In this document: piece by piece, positions 14,658-24,524 of the stretch | Position numbering within the stretch: the first letter of the stretch is position 1 | Layout: every line of letters starts with the position of its first letter | The notes under the pieces: model-generated | The model's database searches: none | What the model was told of the DNA's origin: nothing | What the model saw: only the letters and a program-made list of their open reading frames with translations | Program-made: the position numbers and the translations under genes | Assembly (NCBI GenBank): GCA_947503035.1 | Contig: CANNCD010000001.1 | Location: 186,001-250,000, forward strand | Reading direction: 5' to 3' | Length of the DNA stretch: 64,000 nucleotides | From: an uncultured Halocynthiibacter sp. | Lineage (GTDB): Bacteria; Pseudomonadota; Alphaproteobacteria; Rhodobacterales; Rhodobacteraceae

Positions 14658-15740
14658 ATGTCGATCACGCGCGAAATGGTTTTGGATGCATTGGCTTTGG
14701 TGAAATTGCCAAAGGGCGAGACCTTACTGTCCAAGGATCTTGTGCGGGCGCTGGTCATCGATGGCGGTTCCGTCCGTTTCGTGATCGAGGCCGAGACCGC
14801 CGAAATCGCCCAGACCCTTGCGCCGGTACGCGCCGAGGCAGAGGCCGCCGTACGTGGTATCAAGGGTGTCACAGACGTCTCTGTCGTTCTGACCGCCCAT
14901 GGCCCCAAGCCCCGCACGGCCCCCGACGGCCCCGCGCCCAGCCTTAAGATCGGTGGTCACCCGAAACCGCAATCCGGTCCGAACAATCCCAAAGGCGTGG
15001 CGCGCATTCTTGCGGTTGGCTCTGGCAAGGGTGGGGTGGGGAAATCCACCGTGTCCTCGAACCTTGCCGTGGCCTTGGCAAAACAGGGCCGCAAGGTCGG
15101 TCTTTTGGATGCCGATATATATGGTCCGAGTGTCCCCAAGATGATGGGCACCAACAAACGTCCCGCGTCCCCCGATGGCAAAACCATTATTCCCCTTCAG
15201 GCCCACGGCGTCACATTGATGTCCATCGGGTTTATGGTCGACGAAGAACAGGCCGTCGTTTGGCGTGGCCCCATGTTGATGGGCGCGCTTCAGCAGATGA
15301 TCTCTCAGGTTGAATGGGGCGAGTTGGACGTTCTTATTGTCGATCTGCCCCCTGGCACCGGCGATGTTCAGATGACCCTGTGCCAGAAATCCGAGGTCTC
15401 TGGCGCGATTGTGGTGTCCACTCCACAGGACGTCGCGATGATCGATGCCAAGAAGGCGCTCAATATGTTCTCCAAGCTCAAAACGCCGGTTCTGGGCCTG
15501 ATCGAAAACATGAGCACATATACATGTCCCAAATGTGGCCACGAAGAGCATATCTTTGGTCATGGCGGCTTCGCCAAAGAGGCGGCCGATCTGGGTCTGC
15601 CACTGTTGGGGCAGTTGCCGATTGATCTGGAAACCCGTCTGGCCGGTGATGCAGGTACACCCATCGCCGCAGGCGACACCCCCATGGCCGAGGCCTATGC
15701 CCAAATCGCGGCCCGTCTGGTCGAGGGGGGCATGGCCTAG
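14658..15740 (+). CDS. mrp: Mrp/ApbC-type Fe-S cluster carrier ATPase
   Basis: 360-residue P-loop ATPase that carries and delivers iron-sulfur clusters. Residues 1-80 are a DUF59/MIP18 domain. The deviant Walker A GSGKGGVGKST (121-131) and LLDADIYGPSVPKMMG follow, then DLPPGTGDVQ. Cys290-x-x-Cys293 in TCPKCGHEEHIFG is the pair that binds a cluster between two subunits. The start MSITREMVLDAL at 14658 has AAAGGGGACAG in front of it; the frame stays open 216 bases further upstream, but that part is non-homologous. Confidence 0.94.
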   Translation: MSITREMVLDALALVKLPKGETLLSKDLVRALVIDGGSVRFVIEAETAEIAQTLAPVRAEAEAAVRGIKGVTDVSVVLTAHGPKPRTAPDGPAPSLKIGGHPKPQSGPNNPKGVARILAVGSGKGGVGKSTVSSNLAVALAKQGRKVGLLDADIYGPSVPKMMGTNKRPASPDGKTIIPLQAHGVTLMSIGFMVDEEQAVVWRGPMLMGALQQMISQVEWGELDVLIVDLPPGTGDVQMTLCQKSEVSGAIVVSTPQDVAMIDAKKALNMFSKLKTPVLGLIENMSTYTCPKCGHEEHIFGHGGFAKEAADLGLPLLGQLPIDLETRLAGDAGTPIAAGDTPMAEAYAQIAARLVEGGMA

Positions 15741-15752
15741 CCCTAGGTCATT

Positions 15753-16214
15753 TCAGGCTCCGTCCGCGACGTGATCCAGAACGATGTTCACCGCCGCACC
15801 ATGTTCAAGGAATGCCTTGGCGGCGGTGATCACTTGATTAAAGCCACCCGTTGAATCAAGAACGGCGCGACGGATCTCATCCTGCGTGCCGGCAAAGCCG
15901 CTTTCGGTGATACGTACGATCGTCTCCTGTGGCGCGGTTGCCTCGAAGGTCCAGCGCACTTCGGTCTCGGCGTCGCTGGGACCCCATTTGATGTGAATGA
16001 ATTCGGGGCTACGCGCCTCTATCGCGACGACCTCGAATGCAAAGGCATCCTCTTCGGTCCCAAGGGCCCACGACACCTTGGCGCCTGTCTCAAGGCGGCC
16101 GGATGCCTTTGGGAACCAAAACTGTGTCATCTGGTTCGGATCGGCAAATGCCTCAAAGACGGCGGGGGCAGGGCGGCGAATGCGGATTTTTGCCTGAGCG
16201 GTTGGATAGGTCAT
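15753..16214 (-). CDS. SRPBCC (START-like/AHSA1) protein
   Basis: 153 residues. AKIRIRRPAPAVFEAFADPNQMTQFWFP is the usual start of SRPBCC proteins related to activator of Hsp90 ATPase, and the C-terminal helix (about 125-150) with LDSTGGFNQVITAAKAFLEHG is also typical. These domains bind hydrophobic ligands; no specific function can be assigned. The gene converges on mrp with only 12 bases between the stops. Confidence 0.85.
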   Translation of the reverse strand: MTYPTAQAKIRIRRPAPAVFEAFADPNQMTQFWFPKASGRLETGAKVSWALGTEEDAFAFEVVAIEARSPEFIHIKWGPSDAETEVRWTFEATAPQETIVRITESGFAGTQDEIRRAVLDSTGGFNQVITAAKAFLEHGAAVNIVLDHVADGA

Positions 16215-16300
16215 GGCCTATATTACCATCTGCTCGGTCTTCGACCAAGGGACGTTTATGGCCCATATGTCACAGATCGGGGCGGGTTCGGGAAAACCTG

Positions 16301-16336
16301 TGGGAATTCATGGTCCGACTTGGGCTATGTTTGGGA
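16301..16336 (+). promoter_or_regulatory. MraZ box array 1
   Basis: TGGGA (16301), TGGTC (16311), TGGGC (16321) and TGGGA (16332) stand at 10-base pitch, with the last shifted by one base. MraZ is known to bind TGGGN repeats separated by 5 bases upstream of mraZ. Confidence 0.6.
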
Positions 16337-16402
16337 GAGGCGCCAGATTCGGCGTCATTTTCTATTTCAATCCCCTCACTCCCATGGGTGGATTGAAAAA
16401 AG

Positions 16403-16427
16403 TGGAAAAAAATGGGACATCATGGGA
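16403..16427 (+). promoter_or_regulatory. MraZ box array 2
   Basis: TGGAA, TGGGA, TGGGA at 16403, 16413 and 16423, each separated by exactly 5 bases, which is the canonical MraZ operator form. A 9-base inverted repeat TTTCAATCC / GGATTGAAA lies just upstream (about 16366-16398). Confidence 0.75.
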
Positions 16428-16522
16428 AATCTATATCTGGTGTTAGGGGGTTCTGAATTACACTCTATTGTGTGGTTTTTGCCCGAATGGCCCGCGTGAA
16501 TATCCGGATTTCCCCTTGCTCG

Positions 16523-16567
16523 GCCCATTCCGTCCCATAAAAAACAGTTGATTACCATGAATTCCCA
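16523..16567 (-). promoter_or_regulatory. MraZ box array 3, inverted
   Basis: On the minus strand TGGGA (16563-16567), TGGTA (16553-16557), a degenerate unit, TGGGA (16533-16537) and TGGGC (16523-16527) keep the same 10-base register. A possible -35 element TTGATT (16548-16553) lies inside it. Confidence 0.6.
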
Positions 16568-16579
16568 TGGCATCCATGT

Positions 16580-16792
16580 ATCACGAGATGAAGACGGGCC
16601 GGAGCAACGACTCCAACGAAGAATATAAAAAACGACCGCAGGTAACATACAGGCACCCGATTTCATCTAATGAAGAGATCCGGCGCGCGAGCGAGCAGAC
16701 ATCCCCCCAGGTGGCGCGCGCAGTCGGAGATACCCAGAAATGGGACAATACGGCGAATTGGGCAGTGGCAGCAGCTCAATTCGCCGTTTTTA
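16580..16792 (+). ncRNA. upsM: UpsM-like small RNA from the mraZ leader (5' end approximate)
   Basis: The mraZ leader contains a strong intrinsic terminator 50 bases before the start codon, so much of the transcription started here should stop at about 16791. In Rhodobacter sphaeroides the abundant UpsM RNA (about 200 bases) arises in exactly this way upstream of mraZ. The 5' end is a guess from that length; no promoter could be fixed. The region is not protein-like in any frame. Confidence 0.6.
16750..16791 (+). terminator. Leader terminator upstream of mraZ
   Basis: A perfect 11-base stem ACGGCGAATTG (16750-16760) with CAATTCGCCGT (16777-16787), a 16-base loop, then a T-run ending TTTTTAT. 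It lies between the MraZ boxes and the mraZ start codon, so it must be read through or bypassed to express the dcw cluster. Confidence 0.9.
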
Positions 16793-16841
16793 TATCACGC
16801 CCCACGTTGGGGCAGACAGTAACGAGAGGGACCAACAGGTC

Positions 16842-17342
16842 GTGGCAGGAACGTTCAGAGGCGAACACCATAATAAGGTGGATGCAAAGGGTCGTGTATC
16901 GATCCCCGCGTCGTTTCGTCGTGTTCTTGAGAAATCCGACCCTGAGTGGACCGAGGGCCTGAATGCCCGCATGGTTATTGTCTATGGCGACAGCCGCCGC
17001 AAACAGCTTGAATGTTTTACAATCGACGCGATCGAAAAGGTCGCCGACAAGATCGAGCGCATGCCGCGCGGGTCTAAACGTCGCAAGGCATTGTCGCGTT
17101 TGTATAACGGCCAATCCCAAGAGATTTCCGTCGACGAAACGGGCCGTCTGGTTTTGACGGCCAAGTTGCGTGAAAAAATCGGCATCGAAAAAGAAGCCTA
17201 TTTCGTCGGTGACGGCGACGTGTTCGAGATTTGGCATCCTGCCACATATGACGAAGAAATGGACGCAGGTCTGGACGAGGACGAAGATTTCGATCCTGAT
17301 GCCGATCCGTCTATCTACCTTGATGGTGACGAGGAGGGCTAA
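16842..17342 (+). CDS. mraZ: MraZ, transcription regulator of the dcw cluster
   Basis: DNA-binding protein of the SpoVT/AbrB fold that represses its own operon by binding TGGGN repeats. The two half-domains are visible: VDAKGRVSIPASFR near residue 14 and VDETGRLVLTAKLRE near 97. The tail (about 140-166) is strongly acidic. The GTG at 16842 is chosen because the protein then begins VAGTFRGEHHNKVD, as in related MraZ proteins; the frame is open upstream to 16740, but that part runs through the terminator stem. rsmH follows after 3 bases. Confidence 0.93.
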   Translation: MAGTFRGEHHNKVDAKGRVSIPASFRRVLEKSDPEWTEGLNARMVIVYGDSRRKQLECFTIDAIEKVADKIERMPRGSKRRKALSRLYNGQSQEISVDETGRLVLTAKLREKIGIEKEAYFVGDGDVFEIWHPATYDEEMDAGLDEDEDFDPDADPSIYLDGDEEG

Positions 17343-17345
17343 GCG

Positions 17346-18335
17346 ATGAATCAGTCTACTGACGAGAACGCCCCTCACATTCCCGTATTGCTGCGCCCGA
17401 TCCTGTCGAATGTCGCACCTGTGCAGGGTACGTGGTTGGACGGAACATTCGGCGCGGGTGGTTACACGCGCGGCTTTTTGGATGCGGGCGCCGATCTGGT
17501 GATTGGTGTGGACCGTGATCCGATGGTGTTTGACATGGCCGCCGATTGGGCTGGCGAATATGGCGACCGTTTGAAATTGGTCGAAGGCACGTTTTCCAAG
17601 CTCGATACCTATCATGACGAATTGCTCGACGGGGTTGTTCTCGATCTTGGCGTGTCCTCGATGCAGCTTGATCTAGCCGAGCGCGGCTTTTCCTTTATGA
17701 AGGACGGCCCGCTTGATATGCGCATGAGCCAATCTGGCCCCTCTGCCGCCGATTATCTGAATGCCGCGTCCGAGGCAGACATTGCCGACGTTCTGTTTTG
17801 CTACGGCGAAGAACGCGCATCTCGCCGCATCGCCAAGGCGATTGTCGAGGCACGCGCCATGTCACCGTTCGAGACGACCTTGCAATTGACCAAGGTCATC
17901 GAAAAGACATTGCCGCGTTCCAAACCCGGTCAATCGCACCCAGCGACCCGCAGCTTTCAGGCGATCCGCATTGCGGTGAACGACGAATTCGGCGAACTCG
18001 TGTCGGGCCTCGAGGCCGCCGAGGCCGCCCTTAAACCGGGTGGACAGCTCGCGGTTGTGACCTTCCATTCGCTCGAAGATCGCATCGTGAAACGCTATAT
18101 GCAGTCGCGCGCCAATGCGCAGGGCAACGCCAACCGGTACGCCCCGATGCAAGAAGAAGATGCCCCGAAATTCACCCTCAAATCGCGCAAGGCCATCGGC
18201 CCCGATGATGAGGAGCTTGAGATGAACCCCAGATCACGGTCCGCCAAATTGCGGGTCGCCATTCGCACCGATGCCCCCGCATCGCGCGGGGATCGTAAGG
18301 GGCTTGGATTGCCAAAAATCGTAGGAAATATGTAG
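17346..18335 (+). CDS. rsmH: RsmH, 16S rRNA m4C1402 methyltransferase
   Basis: Methylates the N4 of C1402 in 16S rRNA with SAM. 329 residues: start [13 protein letters not shown]-binding [13 protein letters not shown] near residue 35, [18 protein letters not shown], and the C-terminal [14 protein letters not shown] are all RsmH landmarks. Second gene of the dcw cluster, 3 bases after mraZ and 2 bases before ftsL. Confidence 0.97.
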   Translation: MNQSTDENAPHIPVLLRPILSNVAPVQGTWLDGTFGAGGYTRGFLDAGADLVIGVDRDPMVFDMAADWAGEYGDRLKLVEGTFSKLDTYHDELLDGVVLDLGVSSMQLDLAERGFSFMKDGPLDMRMSQSGPSAADYLNAASEADIADVLFCYGEERASRRIAKAIVEARAMSPFETTLQLTKVIEKTLPRSKPGQSHPATRSFQAIRIAVNDEFGELVSGLEAAEAALKPGGQLAVVTFHSLEDRIVKRYMQSRANAQGNANRYAPMQEEDAPKFTLKSRKAIGPDDEELEMNPRSRSAKLRVAIRTDAPASRGDRKGLGLPKIVGNM

Positions 18336-18337
18336 CC

Positions 18338-18685
18338 ATGCGGTCGTTGTTTTTTGTTTTTTCCGCTGTGTTTGTTATGGGCCTCGCCTTTTGGGCCTAT
18401 CAGGAAAATTATAAGACCCAACAGGCATTGAAAGACATGCGTGGGCTTCATGCCGAGATCGGCGCGGGCCGTGCCCGTTTGGCCGTTTTGCGTGCGGAAT
18501 GGGCCTATCAGAACCGTCCGGATCGTCTGTTGGAATTGGCGGATATCAACTTTGACAGCCTTGGCCTGTTGCCACTACAACCCGGTCAATTCGCACGCGT
18601 AGATCAGGTGGGTTACCCAGCCCCCGAGGTTCCGTTCATCGCCGAATCCGTCGAAGTGTCCGGTGAATTGGAGGGCGCAGAATGA
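18338..18685 (+). CDS. ftsL: FtsL-like division protein
   Basis: 115-residue bitopic protein: a short cytoplasmic start, one membrane helix (about 5-23, FFVFSAVFVMGLAFWAY), then a predicted coiled coil (about 25-60) and a short tail. Size, topology and position between rsmH and ftsI identify it as FtsL, which with FtsB and FtsQ activates FtsWI. Sequence itself is poorly conserved in this family. Its end overlaps ftsI by 4 bases (ATGA). Confidence 0.88.
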   Translation: MRSLFFVFSAVFVMGLAFWAYQENYKTQQALKDMRGLHAEIGAGRARLAVLRAEWAYQNRPDRLLELADINFDSLGLLPLQPGQFARVDQVGYPAPEVPFIAESVEVSGELEGAE

Positions 18686-20466
18686 GCCGCACGCCGCTTC
18701 GTCCCCTTGCACGTATTCTGAAGGCCCGCGAAGAGGGCGAGAACCCAAAGAACATTGAGCGCGAAAACTTGCGCCAACGTCACGAAGACATCCGCGAGAC
18801 ATCCCGCACCCGCGCCGAGGGGCGTTTGGTTGTGCTTGGCTTGTTCTTTGTGGCGGCGTTTTCCGTTGTTGGTATGCGCATGGGCCACATGGCCGCGACC
18901 GATCCGGTTGAACCCACCGCCCGCACCAGCCGCGCGCCGATTTCCGCCAACCGCGCCGATATCGTTGACCGCAATGGGCGCATCATGGCGACCAACCTGT
19001 CGACGCATTCCCTCTATGTGGAAACGCGCTTCATGGTGGATAAACCCCATGCCGCGACCGAATTGGTCAAGATTTTCCCTGACTTGAACGAAGAAAAACT
19101 GTTGGCCCGTCTGAACGGGAAACAGAAATTCTTTTGGCTCAAACGTCAGTTGTCGCCTGAACAAATGCAAGCCGTGCACGAGATCGGCGAGCCTGGTCTT
19201 CGCTTTGGTCCGCGCGAGATGCGCCTCTATCCGAACGGCTCGCTTGCTGCGCATATTCTGGGCGGCGCGACCTATGGGCGCGAAGGTGTGAACGCCGCCG
19301 AGGTGATCGGCGAGGCGGGCGTTGAACGGATGTTCGACGACTATCTGCGTGATCCGGCCAATGGTGGCGCACCTTTGACGCTGTCGCTTGATCTGTCGAT
19401 CCAATCGGCCGTGCGCACAGTATTGTATGGTGGCATGAAATTGATGGACGCCAAGGGCGCGACCGCGATTCTGATGGACGTTCACAGCGGCGAATTGGTG
19501 GCGATGACGTCCTTGCCCGACTTTGATCCGAACGACCGCCCGCATGTTGCCGTGTCTGGCGACGCCTCGGATAGCCCGCTGTTTAACCGCGCGGTGCAGG
19601 GTGTTTATGAGCTTGGTTCGACCTTTAAGATTTTCACCGCTGCTCAAATGTTGGAAGAGGGGCTTGCCGCCCCGACCACCATGATCAAAACGCAGGGGCC
19701 ACTGCGTTGGGGCAAACACCGCATCCGCGATTTCCACGACTATGGCGCGACGCTTTCTGTGACAGACGTTATCGTGAAATCATCGAACATCGGCACCGCC
19801 CGCATGGCGCAGGCCATCGGCGTTGAACGCCAACAGGATTTCTTGAACAAGCTTGGCATGCTCACCCCGACCGAGGTCGAATTGGCCGAAGCCAGCAGCA
19901 TCAAACCCTTGCTTCCGCCAAACTGGAGCGAACTTTCTGCGATGACCATCTCCTATGGTCACGGCCTGTCGGCCAGCCCGCTTCACCTTGCGACGGCCTA
20001 TGCGTCGTTGCTGAATGGCGGCACTAAGGTCACCCCGACCTTGATCAAACAAAACGGCCCCGTTGTTGGCGAACGGATCGTGTCTGAACGCACATCCGCC
20101 ATGGCGCGCGCGATGCTGCGTCAGGTGGTTGTCCGCGGCACCGCGAGCTTTGGCGATGTCACGGGTTACGCCGTGGGCGGCAAAACCGGCACCGCCGATA
20201 AACCATTGGCCAACGGGCGCGGCTATCACGAAGAAAGCGTCATCGCGACCTTCGCCAGCGTTTTCCCTGCGCATGATCCGAAATACGTGTTGATCGTGAC
20301 CTTGGACGAACCCGAGGTGTACACATACGGCGAAAATCGCCGCACCGCCGGTTGGACCGCTGTGCCCGTGGCCTCCGAGATCGTTCAACGGGTTGCGCCT
20401 CTTTTGGGGCTGCGTCCTGAAATTGAACCACCACACCCTGTTGAGGTTACGTTGGTAAAGAACTAA
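18682..20466 (+). CDS. ftsI: FtsI (PBP3), septal peptidoglycan transpeptidase
   Basis: Crosslinks septal peptidoglycan in the periplasm. 594 residues: cytoplasmic tail, one membrane helix (about 48-66), pedestal domain, then the transpeptidase with active-site Ser313 in GSTFK, SSN in VIVKSSNIGT, and KTG in VGGKTGTAD. The gene overlaps ftsL by 4 bases; murE follows after a 62-base gap. Confidence 0.96.
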   Translation: MSRTPLRPLARILKAREEGENPKNIERENLRQRHEDIRETSRTRAEGRLVVLGLFFVAAFSVVGMRMGHMAATDPVEPTARTSRAPISANRADIVDRNGRIMATNLSTHSLYVETRFMVDKPHAATELVKIFPDLNEEKLLARLNGKQKFFWLKRQLSPEQMQAVHEIGEPGLRFGPREMRLYPNGSLAAHILGGATYGREGVNAAEVIGEAGVERMFDDYLRDPANGGAPLTLSLDLSIQSAVRTVLYGGMKLMDAKGATAILMDVHSGELVAMTSLPDFDPNDRPHVAVSGDASDSPLFNRAVQGVYELGSTFKIFTAAQMLEEGLAAPTTMIKTQGPLRWGKHRIRDFHDYGATLSVTDVIVKSSNIGTARMAQAIGVERQQDFLNKLGMLTPTEVELAEASSIKPLLPPNWSELSAMTISYGHGLSASPLHLATAYASLLNGGTKVTPTLIKQNGPVVGERIVSERTSAMARAMLRQVVVRGTASFGDVTGYAVGGKTGTADKPLANGRGYHEESVIATFASVFPAHDPKYVLIVTLDEPEVYTYGENRRTAGWTAVPVASEIVQRVAPLLGLRPEIEPPHPVEVTLVKN

Positions 20467-20528
20467 AACCGTTGCAAAACCAGACCCAGATTTGACCGTG
20501 GGGCCAGATTGTAACAAGGGGAAAGCCC

Positions 20529-22013
20529 GTGGAAACAAAACCCAAAACACTCGGGTCGCTTGGCCTTCAGGCGCGCAACGGACGGGATCCACGGATTACC
20601 GGCCTGTCCATCGACAGCCGCCGCGTCGAGGCGGGACATCTGTTCGCCGCCCTTCCGGGGGCGACCGTCCACGGCGGTGAATTCATCCAATATGCATTGC
20701 GCATGGGCGCGGCGGCGATTTTGACCGACCGCAAAGGCGCCGAGATCGCAGCCGAAGAACTGGCCGCAAGCGACGCCGCCCTTGTCATCGCCGAAGACCC
20801 CCGTCAGGCGCTGGCCTATACCTCCGCACTTTGGTTTGGTGGTCAGCCGTCGACGATGGTGGCGGTCACGGGCACCAACGGCAAAACATCGGTCGCGAAT
20901 TTCACCCGTCAAATCTGGGCCGAACTGGGCCTGTCTGCGGTGAATTTCGGCACCGCAGGGGTCGAGGGTGCCTATCAGGCCGCCATGACCCACACCACCC
21001 CTGAACCCGTTATGTTGCACGGATTGCTGTCCGACATGGCAACCGCCGGCATCACCCATGCCGCGATGGAGGCGTCATCCCACGGGCTTGATCAACGGCG
21101 TTTGGATGGGGTGAATTTGGCCGTGGGTGGGTTTACGAATTTCACCCAAGACCACCTTGATTATCACGAAACATTCGACGAATATTTCGCGGCTAAATCC
21201 GGTCTGTTCTCTCGGGTTCTACCCGATGATGCGACCGCCGTGGTCAATATCGATGACCCGCGCGGCGCCGACGTTGTGGCGATTGCACAGGCGCGCGGCC
21301 TTCGGGTTTTGACCGTGGGTCGTCACGAATTGGCGCATCTGCGGATCACCGGTCAACGGTTTGATGCCACGGGGCAGGACGTGTTGTTTACCTACAAAGG
21401 CAAGAGCCGCCAGACCCGTCTGTCCCTCATCGGTGGGTTTCAGGCGGATAACGTGATGCTGGCCGCCGGTATGGTGATCGGCACCGGCGTTGATGCGGAT
21501 GAGGTGTTCGATACGCTCGAACATCTGACCACCGTGCGCGGCCGGATGGAGCTCGCGGCGACGCGCGACAATGGCGCGGCGATCTATGTGGATTATGCCC
21601 ATACGCCCGATGCGGTGGAAACTGCGCTGGCGGCGATGCGGCCCCATGTGATGGGGCGTTTGATCGTGGTTCTGGGCGCAGGCGGGGATCGCGACACCAC
21701 CAAACGTGCGCTGATGGGGCGCGCGGCGGCGGAAAACGCCGATGTGGTTTTTGTGACCGACGACAACCCACGCACCGAAGACCCCGCTGGCATTCGTGCC
21801 ATGGTGATGGAGGGCTGCGAAGGCGCGACCGAGGTTGGCGACCGTGCCGAGGCAATCCTGCGCGGCGTTGATGCGCTTGGCGCAGGCGATGCCTTGTTGA
21901 TCGCCGGTAAGGGCCACGAAACAGGGCAGGTGGTTGGCGACAATACCCTTCCCTTTGATGATGTAGAACAAGCAAGCGTTGCCGCCGCAGCCCTTGATGG
22001 GAGACTGGCATGA
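20529..22013 (+). CDS. murE: MurE, UDP-MurNAc-tripeptide ligase (meso-DAP type)
   Basis: Adds meso-diaminopimelate to UDP-MurNAc-L-Ala-D-Glu using ATP. 494 residues with the Mur ligase ATP site VTGTNGKTSVANF (about 115-127) and the DDNPRTEDP motif, whose DNPR box is diagnostic for meso-DAP specificity. The start is GTG, supported by AAGGGG 7 bases upstream. It overlaps murF by 4 bases. Confidence 0.96.
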   Translation: METKPKTLGSLGLQARNGRDPRITGLSIDSRRVEAGHLFAALPGATVHGGEFIQYALRMGAAAILTDRKGAEIAAEELAASDAALVIAEDPRQALAYTSALWFGGQPSTMVAVTGTNGKTSVANFTRQIWAELGLSAVNFGTAGVEGAYQAAMTHTTPEPVMLHGLLSDMATAGITHAAMEASSHGLDQRRLDGVNLAVGGFTNFTQDHLDYHETFDEYFAAKSGLFSRVLPDDATAVVNIDDPRGADVVAIAQARGLRVLTVGRHELAHLRITGQRFDATGQDVLFTYKGKSRQTRLSLIGGFQADNVMLAAGMVIGTGVDADEVFDTLEHLTTVRGRMELAATRDNGAAIYVDYAHTPDAVETALAAMRPHVMGRLIVVLGAGGDRDTTKRALMGRAAAENADVVFVTDDNPRTEDPAGIRAMVMEGCEGATEVGDRAEAILRGVDALGAGDALLIAGKGHETGQVVGDNTLPFDDVEQASVAAAALDGRLA

Positions 22014-23431
22014 CCCTTTGGACCGCAAGCGAAGCCGAAGCCGCAACCGGCGGGCGCGCCGTTGGGAACTGGACCGTGTCGGGCGTATCCATCGACACCC
22101 GCACCATCCAAAAGGGCGACCTGTTTGTGGCTCTGAAGGCCGCGCGCGACGCCCATGATTTTGTCGCCAATGCGCTTGCGGCGGGGGCAGGGGCCGCGCT
22201 TGTGTCGCGCATTCCAGACGGTGTTGCAGATGATGCGCCGCTGTTGATTGTGGACGATGTTTTAAAGGGTCTTGAGGATCTGGGTCGCGCCGCGCGTGCC
22301 CGCACCGATGCCCGAGTCGTGGCGATTACGGGCAGTGTCGGCAAAACCTCGACCAAAGAAATGCTGCGCGAAATGTTGATGCCGCAGGGGCGCACCCACG
22401 CCGCCGAGGCGAGCTATAACAACCACTGGGGTGTGCCCTTGACCCTTGCGCGGATGCCGCGTGATACGGAATACGCCGTGATTGAAATCGGCATGAATGC
22501 TCCCGGTGAAATCGGCCCGCTGGCCCAGATGGCGCGCCCCCATGTGGCGATGGTCACCACCGTTGCCGCCGTGCACTTGGCGGCCTTTGACGATATTAAC
22601 GGGATCGCCCATGAAAAGGCTGCGATCTTTGACGGGCTGGTCGATGGCGGCGTCGCCGTCGTGAACGCAGACCTTCCGACCTCGGACATTTTGCTTGATG
22701 CGGCGAAACACGCCTCGATCCTGACGTTCGGCGAACGGGGGGCGACGTCGTTGGACGATGTGTCCCTGACGGCGGATACGACCATCGTGCAGGCGACCCA
22801 TATGGGCGCGCCGTTGCTGTTCAAACTGGCGACCCCTGGACGTCATTTCGCGGCCAATGCGCTGGGGGCTTTGGTGGCCGCCGATGCGATGGGCGCCGAT
22901 ATCGGGCGCGCGGTTTTGGCGTTGGGGCAATGGTCCCCGTTCAAGGGGCGCGGCGTGCGCGAGACAATCACGCTTGACCGCTCTGAAACCAATTACACGC
23001 TCGAGCTGATCGACGACGCCTATAACGCCAACCCGACCTCGGTCGCGGCCGGCCTTGAGGTTCTATCCGTCACCCCGCCGAAAACCGGCGTTGGTCTGGT
23101 GGACGCGGGCCGTCGCATCGCGATCTTGGGTGACATGTTGGAAATGGGCGAAGAGGAAAACGCGCTTCATGCCGGTATCGCCGATGTCGCAGCACTTGAA
23201 CATATCGACCTCGTCCATTGTGTTGGCCTTCGGATGAAGCACCTTTGGGATGCGCTTCCGCCCGAAAAACGCGGTGAATGGACGGCGACGTCCCATAACC
23301 TTGCGGCGGGGATCACCGATATCGTTGATGCGGGCGACGTCATCCTTGTCAAAGGGTCCCTCGGGAGCCGTATGGCCGTCATTGTTGACGCGATCCGCAA
23401 ATTAGGTCATTCCACCCCAAACACAAATTAA
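22010..23431 (+). CDS. murF: MurF, D-Ala-D-Ala adding ligase
   Basis: Final cytoplasmic step of UDP-MurNAc-pentapeptide synthesis. 473 residues with ATP site [14 protein letters not shown] near 105, [15 protein letters not shown], and [19 protein letters not shown] overlap with murE; mraY begins 10 bases downstream. Confidence 0.96.
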   Translation: MTLWTASEAEAATGGRAVGNWTVSGVSIDTRTIQKGDLFVALKAARDAHDFVANALAAGAGAALVSRIPDGVADDAPLLIVDDVLKGLEDLGRAARARTDARVVAITGSVGKTSTKEMLREMLMPQGRTHAAEASYNNHWGVPLTLARMPRDTEYAVIEIGMNAPGEIGPLAQMARPHVAMVTTVAAVHLAAFDDINGIAHEKAAIFDGLVDGGVAVVNADLPTSDILLDAAKHASILTFGERGATSLDDVSLTADTTIVQATHMGAPLLFKLATPGRHFAANALGALVAADAMGADIGRAVLALGQWSPFKGRGVRETITLDRSETNYTLELIDDAYNANPTSVAAGLEVLSVTPPKTGVGLVDAGRRIAILGDMLEMGEEENALHAGIADVAALEHIDLVHCVGLRMKHLWDALPPEKRGEWTATSHNLAAGITDIVDAGDVILVKGSLGSRMAVIVDAIRKLGHSTPNTN

Positions 23432-23441
23432 AGGGACAGGC

Positions 23442-24524
23442 ATGTTTTATTGGCTTACCGAGTTATCCGACGGCGGGGATCTATTTAACCTCTTCCGTTA
23501 CATTACCTTTCGCGCGGGCTGCGCGTTCTTTACCGCATTGATTTTTGGGTTTGTTTTCGGGAAACCGTTGATCAACCTTCTGCGGGTAAAACAGGGCCGC
23601 GGCCAACCCATCCGTGATGATGGCCCCGAGAGCCACCTTGCCAAGGCGGGGACGCCAACCATGGGCGGGCTTTTGATTCTGTCTGCGTTGATCGTTTCCA
23701 CGCTGCTTTGGGCGCGGTGGGACAATCCATATGTTTGGCTGACGCTGTTTGTGACCGTTTCTTTTGGCCTGATCGGCTTCGCCGATGACTATGCCAAGGT
23801 GTCGAAACAAACCACCGCCGGTGTGTCCGGCAAAATCCGGTTCGGTCTGGGCCTTTTGGTATCCGCGATTGCGGGGATTTGGGCGGCGGCCTATCACCCG
23901 GATGCGCTTTCGATGCAACTGGCGATGCCTGTGTTTAAGGACTCCCTGATCAACCTGTCCTATGTGTTCATTCCGTTCACGATGATCGTGATCGTTGGCT
24001 CCGCGAATGCGGTGAACCTGACCGATGGTTTGGACGGTTTGGCGATTATGCCGGTGATGATCGCATCCGCCACGCTTGGCATTATTGCCTATGCTGTTGG
24101 TCGTGTGGATTTCACCGAATATCTCGACGTGCACTATGTGCCGGGCACGGGTGAATTGCTGGTGTTTACGTCGGCGTTGATTGGCGGCGGTTTGGGCTTC
24201 CTTTGGTATAACGCGCCACCTGCGGCGGTGTTCATGGGCGACACCGGTTCGCTTGCGCTTGGCGGTGCATTGGGCGCGATTGCCGTATCGACCAAGCACG
24301 AGATCGTTCTGGCCATCGTTGGCGGTGTTTTCGTCGCCGAGGCCCTGTCGGTCATCATCCAAGTTCTATACTTCAAACGCACCGGCAAACGCGTGTTCTT
24401 GATGGCGCCGATCCACCACCACTATGAGAAAAAAGGCTGGGCCGAACCTCAGATCGTGATCCGGTTCTGGATCATTTCGCTGGTTCTTGCGCTTATTGGT
24501 CTTGCCACATTGAAGGTACGTTAA
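23442..24524 (+). CDS. mraY: MraY, phospho-MurNAc-pentapeptide translocase
   Basis: Integral membrane enzyme joining phospho-MurNAc-pentapeptide to undecaprenyl phosphate (lipid I). 360 residues, about ten helices. Catalytic landmarks are present: [41 protein letters not shown] and the cytoplasmic histidine cluster [12 protein letters not shown]. Its stop directly abuts the murD start. Confidence 0.97.
   Translation: MFYWLTELSDGGDLFNLFRYITFRAGCAFFTALIFGFVFGKPLINLLRVKQGRGQPIRDDGPESHLAKAGTPTMGGLLILSALIVSTLLWARWDNPYVWLTLFVTVSFGLIGFADDYAKVSKQTTAGVSGKIRFGLGLLVSAIAGIWAAAYHPDALSMQLAMPVFKDSLINLSYVFIPFTMIVIVGSANAVNLTDGLDGLAIMPVMIASATLGIIAYAVGRVDFTEYLDVHYVPGTGELLVFTSALIGGGLGFLWYNAPPAAVFMGDTGSLALGGALGAIAVSTKHEIVLAIVGGVFVAEALSVIIQVLYFKRTGKRVFLMAPIHHHYEKKGWAEPQIVIRFWIISLVLALIGLATLKVR

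Noticed and set aside
16740-16841. N-terminal extension of MraZ from the ATG at 16740
   Set aside because: It would be encoded by the terminator hairpin, and the family N-terminus begins at the GTG at 16842.
16567-16962. 131-codon frame between the MraZ boxes and mraZ
   Set aside because: Passes through the leader terminator and into mraZ in another frame; composition is not protein-like and no ribosome site precedes it.
18613-19737. 374-codon minus-strand frame
   Set aside because: Antisense shadow of ftsL and ftsI.
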